From NCBI RefSeq assembly GCF_012927205.1, contig NZ_JABBGC010000003.1, forward strand, positions 868,001 through 932,000: DNA of 64,000 nucleotides. Direction: 5' to 3'. Shown one piece after another: positions 25,342-34,903 of the stretch. The notes under the pieces were generated by a model, which worked only from the letters and a program-made list of their open reading frames with translations, was not told the DNA's origin and did not search any database. Origin of the DNA: Chitinophaga fulva (GTDB lineage Bacteria; Bacteroidota; Bacteroidia; Chitinophagales; Chitinophagaceae). Position 1 is the stretch's first letter, and each line of letters begins with the position of its first letter. The translations under genes were made by a program, and so were the position numbers.

Positions 25342-27738
25342 TCAGTCGGCCCGCAAACTCTTCACCGGGTTGGCCATCGCTGCACGCAGCGCATGGTAAC
25401 TGACTGTCAGCAGCGCCACTACGGTAACGCCTACACCGGTCAGCACAAATACCCATATACTGATACCGGTGCGGTAGGCAAAGCTCTGCAACCAGCGGTC
25501 CATAATCCACCAGGACAACGGGAACGCCAGTACGGCCGCTATCAACACCAGCCGGAGGAAATCCTGCGACAACATTTTTACGATACTACCAGCAGAAGCT
25601 CCCAACGTTTTGCGCACACCGATCTCCCGCGTACGCTGCACCGCCATAAACGCCGCCAGCCCAAACAAACCAAGACAGGCAATAAACAATGCCAGCACGG
25701 TAAACATCAGAAATATTTTCTCCTGTTGCTGCTCTCCTGCATACTGTTTCGCAAAACTATCATCGAGGAACTGGTAGCTGAACGGGTGGGCCATATCAAA
25801 ACGCCGATACACCTTTTCCATATGCGCCAGGGCCGCAGGGATGTTCTGCGGACTAACCCGCACGTACATATTATCTTCCATTTCCGGGAAAGGGGCCATC
25901 TGCATCACCAGTGGTGCTATTTTATGTTGCAGCGAATAAGTATGAAAATCCCGCACTACGCCGGTGATCACACGTTCCGCCCGGGTGCCTTTATTATCTA
26001 TTTTGAATTGTATCCGCTTGCCAATCGGATCTTTCAGCTGAAAATTTTTCACCAGCGTTTCATTCACCAGTACCGCATGATAACGATCGGCATCGCCGGT
26101 ATCGGAGAAGTTACGGCCCTGCTGCAACGTGATACCCATCGTCTTCAGGAAGTTAGCGTCTACCATGAGGCTTTGGGCCAATATCGATGATTCAGCAATA
26201 CTGCCATCCTGCTCCACGAAGTAGCCACTGGTACCCAGATCATTCCGCCCTATCGGATTGCTGACCGCAGCTACTTCCCGTATCAGCGGATTGCTTAACA
26301 ACTGTTGTTTCATGGCGGGGATATTCTTCCGCGCCTGCACGTCGCTGATATGGAAAGAAAGCAGCTGCTCCCTGTTAAAGCCCAGATTAGTGTGCATCAC
26401 ATATTGCAGCTGATCATACGCTACCAGCGTGCTCGCTGTCAACACAATGGCAATCATGAACTGGAAAGTGACCAGCCCTTTACGAAAACCGGCATGGCTG
26501 CTGCCACTCAATCGCCCTTTCAGCGCGCTGATCACCCGGAAACCAGACATGAACACGGCCGGATAAATACCGGCCATCAAACCGGTGAAAGTCACCAATA
26601 ACAATAGGACGCCAATAGTACGGGCCACACCGAACTGCCACAATACCAACTGACGGTGGGCAAATTCATTGAAATACGGCAACGCCACTACGACCAATCC
26701 AAACGCTACCACGGCGGATATCAGGGTAAGCAGAAACGATTCTGCCAGGAACATACGGGCAATTTCCTCCCTGCCCGACCCCATCGTTTTACGTACGCCC
26801 ACTTCCTTCACCCGGCCCACAGCACGGGCTGTGGCCAGATTCATATAATTGATACAGGCTATGATTAAAATCAACAGCCCCACAAACAGGAACACATATA
26901 CGTAGAGCACATTGCCATTCGACCCTATTTCATATCCCAGGTGCGAATGCAGGTGAATAGAGGTCAACGGCTGTAGCGTCATGCGGTACTCCACTTCTCC
27001 CATATGAGGTTTTACATATCGTTCCCCGAACTGCGGCAGCTTGGCTTCCAGCGCTTTGGCATCCACGCCTTTGCGCAATAACAGGTAGGTATATACGTCA
27101 AAATTCTGCCAGCCATCTGCATTATAATTGGCGGGCATTACGCGTAGCGCGCTGAAAGAAAAGTGGGTATTGGCAGGCACATCTTCCAGGATACCGGTCA
27201 CCTGGAATACAAAGGCACTGTCTTCTGTACGGATCATTTTCCCCATCGCTGTCGTCGGGTCGCCGAATATTTTCTTCGCCAGCGAGCGGGTGAGCAGCAG
27301 TCCATTGGGTTGGCTGAGGCAGGTCGCCGCATCGCCCTCCAGCAGCGGAAAAGGAAGCACTTTCAAAAATGTGCTGTCAACAAAATAGATGTCATCCACC
27401 TGCATTTTTTTCCCATGATATTCCAACAGGCTGCCACCGTCAGTTAAAGCCCGCGTCACTTCTTCTATTTCCGGATAGTCTCTTTTTAATAGTGGCGCAA
27501 AGGGAGCCGATGTGGTAGCTACGTTGAGCCGGCCACCAGTCCAGGTCACGTCATTCACCGTGCGGTATACGCGGTCTTTGTTGGGGAAAAAATTTTCATA
27601 ACTGGTTTCTCCCAGCACATATAAGAGCAATAGCCAGCAGGTAGCCAGACCGATGGCCAGTCCGGCAATATTGATCAGCGTATAATACTTGTACCTGGAC
27701 AGATTACGCCAGGCTATCAGCAAATAATTCCTGAACAT
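25342..27738 (-). CDS. ABC transporter permease, MacB/FtsX type (two FtsX domains)
   Basis: I start at ATG 27738 (MFRNYLLIAWRNLSRYKYYT), the standard beginning of this Bacteroidota family. The protein has 798 residues. After helix 1 (LINIAGLAIGLATCWLLLLY) there is a periplasmic MacB-like domain, a three-helix FtsX unit (about 280-420), a second periplasmic domain and a second FtsX unit (about 670-790). The latter contains the repeated signature REIGVRKTLGASAGSI. Such permeases pair with a separate ATPase and are often linked to peptide export or lipoprotein stress. No ATPase gene lies next to it. It is convergent with the dioxygenase with no space between the stops. Confidence 0.93.
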   Translation of the reverse strand: MFRNYLLIAWRNLSRYKYYTLINIAGLAIGLATCWLLLLYVLGETSYENFFPNKDRVYRTVNDVTWTGGRLNVATTSAPFAPLLKRDYPEIEEVTRALTDGGSLLEYHGKKMQVDDIYFVDSTFLKVLPFPLLEGDAATCLSQPNGLLLTRSLAKKIFGDPTTAMGKMIRTEDSAFVFQVTGILEDVPANTHFSFSALRVMPANYNADGWQNFDVYTYLLLRKGVDAKALEAKLPQFGERYVKPHMGEVEYRMTLQPLTSIHLHSHLGYEIGSNGNVLYVYVFLFVGLLILIIACINYMNLATARAVGRVKEVGVRKTMGSGREEIARMFLAESFLLTLISAVVAFGLVVVALPYFNEFAHRQLVLWQFGVARTIGVLLLLVTFTGLMAGIYPAVFMSGFRVISALKGRLSGSSHAGFRKGLVTFQFMIAIVLTASTLVAYDQLQYVMHTNLGFNREQLLSFHISDVQARKNIPAMKQQLLSNPLIREVAAVSNPIGRNDLGTSGYFVEQDGSIAESSILAQSLMVDANFLKTMGITLQQGRNFSDTGDADRYHAVLVNETLVKNFQLKDPIGKRIQFKIDNKGTRAERVITGVVRDFHTYSLQHKIAPLVMQMAPFPEMEDNMYVRVSPQNIPAALAHMEKVYRRFDMAHPFSYQFLDDSFAKQYAGEQQQEKIFLMFTVLALFIACLGLFGLAAFMAVQRTREIGVRKTLGASAGSIVKMLSQDFLRLVLIAAVLAFPLSWWIMDRWLQSFAYRTGISIWVFVLTGVGVTVVALLTVSYHALRAAMANPVKSLRAD

Positions 27739-27834
27739 GTGATTACAGTTTAGGGTGGACATCTCCCGCTACTCCTACCTCACACGGCCAAGGCTCTCAA
27801 AAACATGCCATGCGGCACCGGCTATAAAAAGAAA

Positions 27835-27868
27835 GGACATATGTATAATGAAAAATATACACATGTCC
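27835..27868 (-). terminator. intrinsic terminator of the helicase-nuclease gene
   Basis: GGACATATGTATA pairs with TATACACATGTCC with one mismatch. On the minus strand it is followed by TTTCTTTTT, about 25 bp beyond the stop codon of the 1546-residue gene. Confidence 0.75.
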
Positions 27869-27892
27869 GATTCCGATACACTTGTTGTTCGT

Positions 27893-30800
27893 TTATACTT
27901 TCAGCAGATCGCCTTCCAGTTGCACCACGTTATTGGCGATACCGGCATCAATCGCTTTCAGGATTTCTTCTTTCATCTCTTCTGTAACACGGCTGTAGCC
28001 AAACATTTTAGCGATAAAAGGCACCGCATCTTCCCGCTGGATGGCAATGGCATCTTTCACCACTTTTTCCAACGCTACGCCTATTTCCTCTACTGAAATA
28101 TAGTTGATCTTACGGGCGGCAGACGGCAACAGGCTGCGGTTACGTACCACCGGTTCAGGCAGAGCGGTATGCCACAGGAACTGTCCTTTTATTTTGATGC
28201 GTTTGCTCGCATCGGAATGTCTGACGGCATGGCGAAGTATCTCACGAATGCGGGGGCCTACCCTCGTAATACCAGCTGCTTCCACCATGCGGCGGGCCAG
28301 TTCATCGAAGTGCACCGGGCTTTCTATGTTGACGACCTGTTCTATCCAGTTACACAGACTGCCAATAGGTGCGGCATGAAACTCCTGCTCCTTGATTTCT
28401 TCCGGCAGCGTAGCTATTTCATACATCTGCGTTTCATCCGTGTCTTCCTCTACCACTTCTCTTTTCAGTACAGGCGTAGCTACTGGAGGTATTTCATCCT
28501 GCGCTTCCTGATCATCCATCGTGAGCGTGGATTTGGCAGCCTCTATGGCCGCCACCAGCCTGTCCAGCTCTTTCCCGGGATTACGGAACCAGTCGGTGCT
28601 CCAGATACGGTGCATCTTCCAACCGATGGCTTCCAGCATCTGCTGACGCAGCCGGTCGCGGTCACGGGCAGAACGGGCAGAATGATAAGCAGCGCCATCA
28701 CATTCAATCCCCAGGATATAACGGCCCGGGCTATCCGGATCTACAATAGCAAGATCAATATAAAAACCACGGGAGCCTACCTGCTTCCTGACGATGTATC
28801 CTTTCTCTTCCAGTTTGGCCGCTACATTTTCCTCAAAAGGACTGTCCGCCGGCCGGCCGGTTTCCACGGTCATATTGAGCCGTCCGTGCTGCGCATAGTA
28901 CAGGAAGTTCTTCAGCGACGCAATGCCGTTGCTTTGTGTGCGGTTGAGATCAATATCGTCTGCGGTAAGGTTGGTAAACACCTCACAGCGCGATTTAGCG
29001 CGGGTAATCAGTACGTTGAGCCTGCGTTCACCGCCTTCATTGTTGAGCGGACCGAAAGACATGGCCACATACCCTTCTTCCGTACGGCCGTAACCGATAG
29101 AGATGAAAATCACATCCCGTTCATCCCCCTGCACATTCTCCAGGTTTTTCACAAAGAAGGGCTCATCGGCATGTTGACGGAAAAACGACTCAAGCTCCGG
29201 GTTGTTGCGACGCCGTGTTTCCAGCGCTACGGTGATAGCTTCCCGCTGGGAAGTGCTAAACGCCACTACGCCAAGGCTCAGTCCCGGATGACGACGGGCA
29301 TGTTCCATCACCGCATCAGCCACTGCTTCGGCTTCCTTGGGGTTGGAACGGGTTTTACCGCGGTCATAGGCTGTATCGGGAAGATGATGGAATACCAGGC
29401 CACGGCTGTCTTTGGAGCCGGGGCTGGGGAATATCACCAGCTTGTTTTCATAAAATTCGTGGTTCGATAAAGTGATCAGCGATTCATGGCGGCTGCGGTA
29501 ATGCCAGCGCAGCATGCGTTGCGGTGCACCCTGTGCGTCACACAGGCCGAGGATACTTTGCATGTCCGCTGTAATGTTCTCTTCGTCTTCCACTTCTTTG
29601 GTCAGCGTATCGAAAAAACTGGTAGGCGGCAGCTGTTTGGTATCTCCCACCACTACCAGCTGCTTGCCACGAAGGATCGCTCCCAGCGCCTCCACAGGCC
29701 TTACCTGGCTGGCTTCGTCAAATATCACCAGGTCAAATTCCAGTGTGGCCGGCGGCAGGAAATTAGCGATGGACAAGGGGCTCATCATGAACACCGGCTT
29801 GATGGCCTGTATGGCCAGACCGGCTTCTTTCATGAGTTTGCGCACCGGCATGTGCCGGGCTTTTTTATTGAATTCTGTACGGATAATGTTCACCTGGCCA
29901 CCGGCTTCCATGCGGGGCATCTGCTCCCAGTGACTGAGTGCGGCACGGGCACGGTTATACTGTAAATTCATGGCATCGAGGCGGCGGAACTGCTGCACCA
30001 GCTCTTCATGCCCGGCCCTGTCGAAACGGCGCAGCGCAGGATGTGCCTTCACAGCGGTTTCCAGCAGGTATTCGTACCATGTTTTTTGCAATACGGTCTT
30101 CAGCAAACGGGCCGCTTCCGGCCAGTCTGTCGATGGGGTGATCAGGCAGGATAAATGCTCCTGCGTGGCTGTTTCGGTGATATTATTCCAGGCAATGGTA
30201 TGATGGATTTCCGGCAGCCTGTCTTTCCACGTGCCCAGCTGTTGCGCAGCGGCAGTGAAGGAGACTGGCCATGGGTAGTCCGGCATTTCCAGCTGTTGTA
30301 ATACACCGGCCTGCAGACCGGCAGTTTTATCACCTGCCTGTTGTAATGCATCGCGGTCAGCCGCAGCTGTAGTAGGGTCTATGTTTTTATGCAGACAGTC
30401 CAACACAGCCTCCGGACAGGTGCCGGCGGCAATACGTTTATGCATATCCGTTATATATTCCGTGGCAGTGTCCAGCGCATCCCAGTCGGTCTGGTGTTTC
30501 TGCCAGCGTGCACCGAACAGGTCGCGCGACAGCGCGGCATGTTCCTGTAACAGGGCATCGTGCCGGCGGTATTCCATGATGCTGTCTACATATTGCAGCT
30601 TCTCTGTATTGTCTTTGGGCAACGCTCCTTTACACAGGGCTGCCAGTTGTTTGTTGCTGCGATTATAAGCGCCGATAAGGAACTTATACCACTTGGTGCC
30701 ATGTGCGAGCAGGTTCTGTCGCACTTCCATCAGGTCCTGTGAAAAAGCTTCCGGTATCAGGATATCCTGGTATTCCTGGTGGATGGCCGTGAGGCGACGG

Positions 30801-32533
30801 CCTGCTTCCAGCCAGGAAACGATATCCTGCTGTTGCAGCAACCACGCTTTGCTGCCGGTGTTCAGGCCGCTGAGGTCGGGTTTGCGCGACAGCAGATCGC
30901 AGACATGTATCAGCTGTTTCATGGCCGTCACATCTTGCGGTATCTCCAGCCCCATCTTTCCGGCAACACCGGCGAGAGACTGCTGCAATTCCTGTAAAGC
31001 GGCGGCGGTGTCCTGCAACTGCCGCTGCAACGCTTCCTGCTGATGCGGCAACAGCACGTTCAACCGGCTGCCAAGGAACAGCAACTGCGACGGCATGCCC
31101 GCTTCGCTCAGGCAGGCCTGTATTCGTTGAGCCATGGCCGTGGCCTTGTTCATGGCCCCTGCGTCCCAGGAGGCCATATCCGGCGGCGTAATAACCGGTA
31201 GTTGTTTACCGGCAATATCTTCGTTTATACGTAGCAGGTAGCCTGTGATCTGGTGTACGGAAAGACCGCTCTGCCCTACCGGCTCATTCACCGCCTGACA
31301 GTATTCATTCAGTTCCTGCCGGTGTGTGTTGAGCAGCAATACCTCTTCGCGCAGTTTCTGCACGGAAGGCCGCCCCAGTTCCAGCACACGGCGCAACTCC
31401 TGATGCAGTTCCTTTTTATTGGCTTTGTGGCTGTGCAGCTCCAGGCAGGCTTCGCCCAGCTGGATATTATCCAGACGGCGCTTCACCACTTCCAGCGCGG
31501 CCATCTTTTCTGCTACAAACAACACCTTTTTCCCTCTGCCGACGGCATCAGCGATAATGTTGGTGATGGTCTGCGATTTACCCGTGCCCGGAGGGCCTTG
31601 TATCACGAGGTGTTTGCCTTCCTGTACGGCCAGCATCGCGTGAATCTGCGAACTGTCGGCATCTACTACCTGGAACAGCTCATCGGCGCGTGGTTCGTTA
31701 TCGATAAAAGCATCTTCCGGAATACCGGGCTGGTTATCTGAAAAGCCGCCGCCAAACAGGCTATTGATCACCGGGTGGGTCAGCGGGCCGCTGTCACCCG
31801 GCCAGTTGGTGGCATCCAGGTCATTATAGATCATGAATTTCCCGAAAGAGAAAAAGCCCAGCTCAATGGCGTCAGTTTCTACTTTCCAGCCAGGCATGCC
31901 ATCTACGGCTGCTGCCACAGCTTTGAAATATTCAGTGATATCGAAATCTTCTGTTTCCGGCAGTTCAGGTATGCTGATATTAAAATCAGTTTTCATCTTC
32001 GCTTCCAGCGAGATGTTGCCCTCTACTTCTTCCAGCGTGTATTTCAAGCGGAAACGTTCACGGATATCCGAACGGTCCAGTTGCACTGGCACCAGCACCA
32101 GTGGCGCCAGCCGCGGCTCTGTGCTGCCTGCTTCACACCATTGCAGCATACCGAGCGACAGGTACAGGATATTAAAACCCTGTTCCTCTAAGCTCATCCT
32201 GGCGGCATAATAGGTATTCAGCAAACGGGTGTGCAGGTTCAGTTGCGACTCATTGGTTTGCAGCCGCGTATCATGCACGGCGTCTTTACCGGCAGCAGCG
32301 GGCTGCTCCTGGTACATGACCTCAGACTGCCCGGCTTTTTTATCCGGACGGTCAAGGAACGTCAGCGTTTTATTTTCCTTTACCAGCAGCTCGTATACGG
32401 CGGCTGATACTTCGTCAACAATGTGTAACCCTTTGCTGGCAGATAACTTGTAGTTTAAAAGGGGATTCTTCAGTCCAAGGTCCAGGAGCTCTTTTCGGGA
32501 GGACTCCAGCCTGGTCAATATGGATGCAATCAT
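27893..32533 (-). CDS. DUF4011-superfamily 1 helicase-Vsr-like nuclease-DUF3320 protein
   Basis: This 1546-residue multidomain protein begins with a DUF4011-type domain (residues about 1-270; LLDLGLKNPLLNYKL is the hallmark). The UPF1-like SF1 helicase follows, with Walker A GPPGTGKS at 313-320, FDEAS near 936, GDTKQLPPTSFF, and later NVQGDERDVIFISIGYG and LNVLITRAKSRCEVF. A Vsr/DUF559-like nuclease (DLAIVDPD ... GIECDGAAYHSA, about 1245-1330) and DUF3320 near the C-terminus complete it. From memory, this architecture matches single-gene anti-phage candidates such as Hhe. It stands alone, with no modification gene beside it, and its base composition matches the chromosome, so transfer may be old. 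Confidence 0.9.
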   Translation of the reverse strand: MIASILTRLESSRKELLDLGLKNPLLNYKLSASKGLHIVDEVSAAVYELLVKENKTLTFLDRPDKKAGQSEVMYQEQPAAAGKDAVHDTRLQTNESQLNLHTRLLNTYYAARMSLEEQGFNILYLSLGMLQWCEAGSTEPRLAPLVLVPVQLDRSDIRERFRLKYTLEEVEGNISLEAKMKTDFNISIPELPETEDFDITEYFKAVAAAVDGMPGWKVETDAIELGFFSFGKFMIYNDLDATNWPGDSGPLTHPVINSLFGGGFSDNQPGIPEDAFIDNEPRADELFQVVDADSSQIHAMLAVQEGKHLVIQGPPGTGKSQTITNIIADAVGRGKKVLFVAEKMAALEVVKRRLDNIQLGEACLELHSHKANKKELHQELRRVLELGRPSVQKLREEVLLLNTHRQELNEYCQAVNEPVGQSGLSVHQITGYLLRINEDIAGKQLPVITPPDMASWDAGAMNKATAMAQRIQACLSEAGMPSQLLFLGSRLNVLLPHQQEALQRQLQDTAAALQELQQSLAGVAGKMGLEIPQDVTAMKQLIHVCDLLSRKPDLSGLNTGSKAWLLQQQDIVSWLEAGRRLTAIHQEYQDILIPEAFSQDLMEVRQNLLAHGTKWYKFLIGAYNRSNKQLAALCKGALPKDNTEKLQYVDSIMEYRRHDALLQEHAALSRDLFGARWQKHQTDWDALDTATEYITDMHKRIAAGTCPEAVLDCLHKNIDPTTAAADRDALQQAGDKTAGLQAGVLQQLEMPDYPWPVSFTAAAQQLGTWKDRLPEIHHTIAWNNITETATQEHLSCLITPSTDWPEAARLLKTVLQKTWYEYLLETAVKAHPALRRFDRAGHEELVQQFRRLDAMNLQYNRARAALSHWEQMPRMEAGGQVNIIRTEFNKKARHMPVRKLMKEAGLAIQAIKPVFMMSPLSIANFLPPATLEFDLVIFDEASQVRPVEALGAILRGKQLVVVGDTKQLPPTSFFDTLTKEVEDEENITADMQSILGLCDAQGAPQRMLRWHYRSRHESLITLSNHEFYENKLVIFPSPGSKDSRGLVFHHLPDTAYDRGKTRSNPKEAEAVADAVMEHARRHPGLSLGVVAFSTSQREAITVALETRRRNNPELESFFRQHADEPFFVKNLENVQGDERDVIFISIGYGRTEEGYVAMSFGPLNNEGGERRLNVLITRAKSRCEVFTNLTADDIDLNRTQSNGIASLKNFLYYAQHGRLNMTVETGRPADSPFEENVAAKLEEKGYIVRKQVGSRGFYIDLAIVDPDSPGRYILGIECDGAAYHSARSARDRDRLRQQMLEAIGWKMHRIWSTDWFRNPGKELDRLVAAIEAAKSTLTMDDQEAQDEIPPVATPVLKREVVEEDTDETQMYEIATLPEEIKEQEFHAAPIGSLCNWIEQVVNIESPVHFDELARRMVEAAGITRVGPRIREILRHAVRHSDASKRIKIKGQFLWHTALPEPVVRNRSLLPSAARKINYISVEEIGVALEKVVKDAIAIQREDAVPFIAKMFGYSRVTEEMKEEILKAIDAGIANNVVQLEGDLLKV

Positions 32534-32674
32534 AATAGCCTGGCAAATAAAAAACGTTGCAAATATACTCCTATTAACGGTGCGCAGCAGGAATTATTTG
32601 ATTCCTGCAAAACATGGTACCGGCGCCCTTTTGAACAAAGATCCTGCCTATCTGTTCTTAAAAGAAAATAGCCG

Positions 32675-33574
32675 ATGAACAAATCCCTGATCACGCTACA
32701 GATAAGTCCTGCGGCCATTGTTGAATTCCCGCTCTACGATGCTCCGCCCCGGACCATCTTCACTATCACGGATGCTATTCCCTACGGTATCTGGTTCGAT
32801 AAAACCAGCCGCCTGTTATACTGGACCAACATGGGTAAGCAGACGGACCAGCACGAGGGATTTGCGGCGAAGGATGGCTCCATCCAATGTTGTGACCTGA
32901 ACGGAGAACAGCACCGGATATTGATTGGCAACGGCGCTATCACTACACCCCAGCAGCTGACAGGAGACCCGGAACGCGGATTCCTTTACTGGTGCGATCG
33001 TGAAGGAATGGCCGTAATGCGCTGCCATATGGACGGCTCAGGGCTGGAAACGCTGGTCAGGCAAGGCCAAAGCGAACAGGATCGGCTGGAAGGGGAAAAA
33101 CAATGTGTAGGCATCAGCCTGGATACATTGCGCCAGCATATCTACTGGACGCAGGAAGGTCCCGCCAAAGGCGGAAAAGGACGTATATTCCGGGCCGGCA
33201 TCAATATCCCCGAAGGACAGACAGCAGATAACAGGACTGATATCACGCTGTTGATTGATCAATTACCGGAGCCCATCTACCTGGAATTCGCAGAAATAAG
33301 CGGCCGCCTGTACTGGACAGACCGTGGCGCGCCGCCCAACGGTAACTCTCTCAACAGCGCTACCATCACGGAAGACGGCCGGTTGCTCAATCATCACTTA
33401 TTGATCACCGGCTTGCAGGAAGGCATCGGCCTGACGGTAGATGAAAAAGATAACAAAGCCTATGTGACAGACCTCGGCGGATATATCCGCGAAGTCAACC
33501 TGGCCACAGGACGACAATCTATTCTCCGCCAGCAGGGTGCCACTACAGGGATTACCCTGCTTACGGATTCTTAA
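32675..33574 (+). CDS. YWTD-type beta-propeller protein
   Basis: This 299-residue protein contains recurring LYWTN/LYWCDREG/IYWTQEG/LYWTDRGAPPNGN motifs spaced 45-60 residues apart, the YWTD repeats of LDL-receptor-like six-bladed propellers. MDGSGLETLVRQ is the typical strand between repeats. There is no clear signal peptide (start MNKSLITLQISPAAIVEF), so it may be cytoplasmic. In bacteria such proteins are mostly of unknown role; some resemble SMP-30 sugar lactonases. It is 72 bp upstream of the vWA/MoxR/LRR genes on the same strand and may belong to that transcript. Confidence 0.83.
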   Translation: MNKSLITLQISPAAIVEFPLYDAPPRTIFTITDAIPYGIWFDKTSRLLYWTNMGKQTDQHEGFAAKDGSIQCCDLNGEQHRILIGNGAITTPQQLTGDPERGFLYWCDREGMAVMRCHMDGSGLETLVRQGQSEQDRLEGEKQCVGISLDTLRQHIYWTQEGPAKGGKGRIFRAGINIPEGQTADNRTDITLLIDQLPEPIYLEFAEISGRLYWTDRGAPPNGNSLNSATITEDGRLLNHHLLITGLQEGIGLTVDEKDNKAYVTDLGGYIREVNLATGRQSILRQQGATTGITLLTDS

Positions 33575-33646
33575 AATCAATCTCAGGCTTTTGTGCATTA
33601 ATCTTTTTATTATATTTTGCTGTCCCAAACCACCCCGCCAACAGCA

Positions 33647-34873
33647 ATGGACCATAGAAGAATATTGGAAGAAGTTACCCGGACCAGCATAGAACTATTG
33701 ATGCAGGAGCCTTTCTATTCCCATTTTTTTGCCGCTATCAATAAAGAAGTCACCAGTCCTGATTCCGATATTCAGACCATGGCCGTAGGCCTGCGCCAGC
33801 GAGGCCACACCCTTTATATTAACCCGGCATTCTGGGACCACTTTTTTACGGATAAGCGTCACCGTTATGGGGTGGTGAAACATGAAGTATTACACATCGT
33901 TTTTAAGCATACACTGGTGCATGAACCGGGGGCCGACCGCCTGCTGGTCAACATTGCCATGGATATTGTGGTGAACCAGTACATCGACCGGGCACATTTA
34001 CCCGTGGAGTCTGTATTCATGGAAGGTTTCCCGGAACTACAGTTTGAAAAGGGCCAGACCTGGCGTTACTACTATGAGAAACTGGTACACCTGCGCGACA
34101 ACATGGACACGTTATACAAAGACACCGAATGCGCGCGCATGCTATGTGCTATCTCTGAAGCGTCCCATGGCATGGACCGTCACCGCCAGTGGAAAGAAAT
34201 CTTTGAACGCAGTCAGCTCGACAAAGAACTGACCAGCCTGGAAATAGACAATCTTATTGGCATAGCCCGCAACAGGACAAATGAAAAAGGCTATGGCAAA
34301 TTGCCTGCGTCCCTCAGGTCCTACCTGGACTCCATTCTGCTCAAAAGCAAACCACTGGTAGACTGGCGGCGGGTGATAAAGATTTTTTCCGAAAGCAGCA
34401 GCAAAACGAAAGTACGCAGCACGCTCAAACGCCCGTCCAAACGCTTTGGTACCAATCCCGGCATCAAAATCAGGAAACAGAAAAAACTGCTGATAGCGGT
34501 AGACACCTCCGGAAGTATCGGTCGGGATGAGCTTTCCACCTTCTTTAGCGAAGTACATCATATCTGGCGGCAGGGCGCTGAAATACAGGTGCTCGAGTGT
34601 GATGCCACCGTACAACGCGTGTATACCTATAAGGGCGTTCCGCCGGAATTTATCATGGGCCGCGGTGGTACAGATTTTAATCCGCCGATCGAATACGGTA
34701 ATGATAATTTCCGTCCCGACGGACTGATCTACTTTACCGATGGCGTTGCTCCTGCCCCCACTGTCATGGCTCGTTTCCCGCTGTTGTGGGTTATCAGCGA
34801 CAGTGGCATCGCCGGGGATTCTGAAGAATTCCGGGGACTGCCTGGCAGAAAAGCCAAATTAACATCATCCTGA
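33647..34873 (+). CDS. DUF2201 metallopeptidase-like and vWA domain protein
   Basis: I start at ATG 33647 (MDHRRILEEV); the ORF opens ten codons earlier. In the 408-residue protein the N-terminal part is zincin-like, with HEVLH at 79-83 and further HTLVHEPGAD. The C-terminal vWA-like domain starts LLIAVDTSGSIGRDEL, with the MIDAS triad DTSGS at 286-290, and GRGGTDFNPPIEY supplies the MIDAS threonine. This pairing of a metallopeptidase-like domain with vWA is the DUF2201 family, found next to MoxR ATPases. It precedes the MoxR gene by 30 bp. Protein-complex remodelling is the likely role. Confidence 0.88.
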   Translation: MDHRRILEEVTRTSIELLMQEPFYSHFFAAINKEVTSPDSDIQTMAVGLRQRGHTLYINPAFWDHFFTDKRHRYGVVKHEVLHIVFKHTLVHEPGADRLLVNIAMDIVVNQYIDRAHLPVESVFMEGFPELQFEKGQTWRYYYEKLVHLRDNMDTLYKDTECARMLCAISEASHGMDRHRQWKEIFERSQLDKELTSLEIDNLIGIARNRTNEKGYGKLPASLRSYLDSILLKSKPLVDWRRVIKIFSESSSKTKVRSTLKRPSKRFGTNPGIKIRKQKKLLIAVDTSGSIGRDELSTFFSEVHHIWRQGAEIQVLECDATVQRVYTYKGVPPEFIMGRGGTDFNPPIEYGNDNFRPDGLIYFTDGVAPAPTVMARFPLLWVISDSGIAGDSEEFRGLPGRKAKLTSS

Positions 34874-34903
34874 AAAATATAGACCGAGAACTGCGTAAAA
34901 ACT

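Noticed and set aside
28169..29470. 433-codon open frame antisense to the helicase-nuclease gene
   Set aside because: It lies entirely within the recognised helicase on the other strand, has histidine-rich shadow composition and no family resemblance.
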